The notes below the pieces were generated by a model. The model made no database searches and was not told the DNA's origin. It saw only the letters and a list, made by a program, of their open reading frames with translations. A DNA stretch of 6,175 bases from Bacillota bacterium. GTDB lineage: Bacteria; Bacillota; Clostridia; Oscillospirales; Butyricicoccaceae. Both the position numbers and the translations under genes were made by a program. Positions 5,377 through 6,175 of the stretch are shown here, one piece after another (position 1 is the stretch's first letter; each line of letters starts with the position of its first letter). Where the stretch lies: positions 1-6,175 of the forward strand of contig JAUZPW010000093.1 of assembly GCA_030705725.1 (NCBI GenBank). The letters run 5' to 3'.

Positions 5377-6175
5377 ATGATATTGGCAGATAAAATTCTG
5401 GCGCTAAGAAAGAACAACGGATGGTCTCAGGAGGAACTGGCTGAAAAGCTGAACGTATCGAGACAGTCCGTATCAAAATGGGAAAGCGCCGCCGCGATTC
5501 CGGACATTAACAAGATACTGGAGCTTGCAAAGCTTTTCGGTGTGACTACCGACTACCTTTTAAAAGACGATATGGAAAAAACGGCTTATTCAGACACGGA
5601 CGAAACGGCCAAAAGCATACGCGTTACGCTTAAGGAAGCGGCTGATTTTCTTGAGAGCAAAGCGGCATGCGCAAAGCGCACGGCTCTGGGCGCCGCCATG
5701 TGCGTCATTTCTCCTGTACCGCTTATACTGCTTGCGGGAATGGCGGACGCGGGCGGCTCTTCTTTAGGTGAAGACGCCGCAGGCGGGGCAGGGGTTGTCG
5801 TTTTACTTCTTATGATTGCCGCCGCCGTTGCGATATTCATTACGAGCGGCGCGAAAATGAAGCGCTTCGATTACCTGAAAAAGGGCGATTTTGAGCTTGA
5901 ATACGGCGTATCGGGCATCGTTAAGGAAAAAAAGGCGGCTTTCGACAAAACGCATACCTTTTTTGTTACAGCGGGCGCCGTTCTCTGCATCCTTTGCTCG
6001 GTTCCGCTGATTGCCGCGGGCGTGTCGAAAGCGTCAAACATGACGCTTATCTTCCTTACGGCGCTGCTTTTGGCGATTGTTTCCTTTGCCGTTTACCTTT
6101 TTATCACGGCGGGCTCTATAAAGGAAGGCTTCGACCAGCTTCTGCTCGAGGGCGAATTTGACCCGGAGGTAAAAG
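5377..6175 (+). CDS. XRE-type HTH regulator with four predicted membrane segments (3' partial)
   Basis: This gene runs off the right edge with 266 residues visible and no stop. Residues 4-62 form a Cro/C1-type helix-turn-helix: LRKNNGWSQEELAEKLNVSR (10-29), then a recognition helix SRQSVSKWE (28-36) and the usual family ending GVTTDYLL (55-62). A short acidic linker with a helical stretch (about 63-100) follows. Four hydrophobic segments lie at about 102-121, 138-157, 194-214 and 223-245. They form two similar hairpins, each followed by a charged stretch and a GxFxxxxxxG(E/D)F-like segment (compare KKGDFELEYG at 168-177 with LLEGEFDPE at 256-264). The architecture suggests a DNA-binding domain tethered to the membrane; proteins of this plan are common in Clostridia but mostly uncharacterised. 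It may regulate its own gene through the palindromes upstream. The membrane part's ligand or signal is unknown. Confidence 0.88.
   Translation, partial: MILADKILALRKNNGWSQEELAEKLNVSRQSVSKWESAAAIPDINKILELAKLFGVTTDYLLKDDMEKTAYSDTDETAKSIRVTLKEAADFLESKAACAKRTALGAAMCVISPVPLILLAGMADAGGSSLGEDAAGGAGVVVLLLMIAAAVAIFITSGAKMKRFDYLKKGDFELEYGVSGIVKEKKAAFDKTHTFFVTAGAVLCILCSVPLIAAGVSKASNMTLIFLTALLLAIVSFAVYLFITAGSIKEGFDQLLLEGEFDPEVK

Noticed and set aside
5120..5380. Plus-strand open frame (86 codons from a TTG) ending in an ATGA overlap with the XRE gene
   Set aside because: It starts without a ribosome binding site and upstream of the predicted transcription start, and it spans the promoter. A shorter version from GTG 5240 (46 codons) would fit the leader and the stop/start overlap, but its upstream GGGA is weak and poorly spaced, and the peptide resembles nothing known to me.
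5175..5417. Minus-strand open frame of 80 codons across the intergenic region
   Set aside because: It runs antisense through the regulator's start and promoter, and the translation has no recognisable family features.

Overview
The window looks like chromosomal DNA of a Gram-positive bacterium, most likely a Clostridia-type member of the Bacillota. The grounds are an EcfA1-EcfA2-EcfT-TruA cluster in the order typical of that phylum, strong GGAGG-type ribosome binding sites before nearly every gene, tight gene packing, and a multi-pass XRE regulator of a kind common in Clostridia. Base composition looks moderate in GC. No finer placement is justified from sequence alone.

Layout. Six genes lie on the minus strand and read right to left: a CynX/NimT-family MFS exporter or importer (about 5048 to 3834), a COG1092-type class I SAM methyltransferase (3850 to 2993), ecfA1 (2977 to 2138), ecfA2 (2135 to 1275), ecfT (1275 to 475) and truA (433 to beyond position 1, cut by the window). 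Junctions are a 17-nt overlap, 15 nt, 2 nt, a 1-nt stop/start overlap and 41 nt, with no convincing terminator seen between genes. This suggests one transcript starting from a good sigma-70-type promoter at 5085-5113. The plus strand carries one gene, a membrane-attached XRE-type regulator starting at 5377 and running off the right end.

How the genes work together. EcfA1, EcfA2 and EcfT form the shared energising module of a group II ECF vitamin/micronutrient importer. The substrate-binding S components are not here and must be encoded elsewhere. TruA (tRNA pseudouridine 38-40) and the methyltransferase are RNA-modification or RNA-modification-like enzymes that ride with the transporter genes. 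The MFS gene is the first gene of the probable operon, and its relation to the rest is unknown.

The most unusual part is the divergent intergenic region (5049-5376). It holds two back-to-back promoters and a structured region before the regulator gene. That region carries two near-identical 11-bp palindromes (AACCG-N-CGGTT) centred 42 bp apart, a looser third copy, and a separate perfect 12-bp palindrome. These are candidate operators or an RNA attenuator for the regulator gene. Nothing in the window amounts to a clearly new system; the regulator and its leader are the best candidates for a second look.
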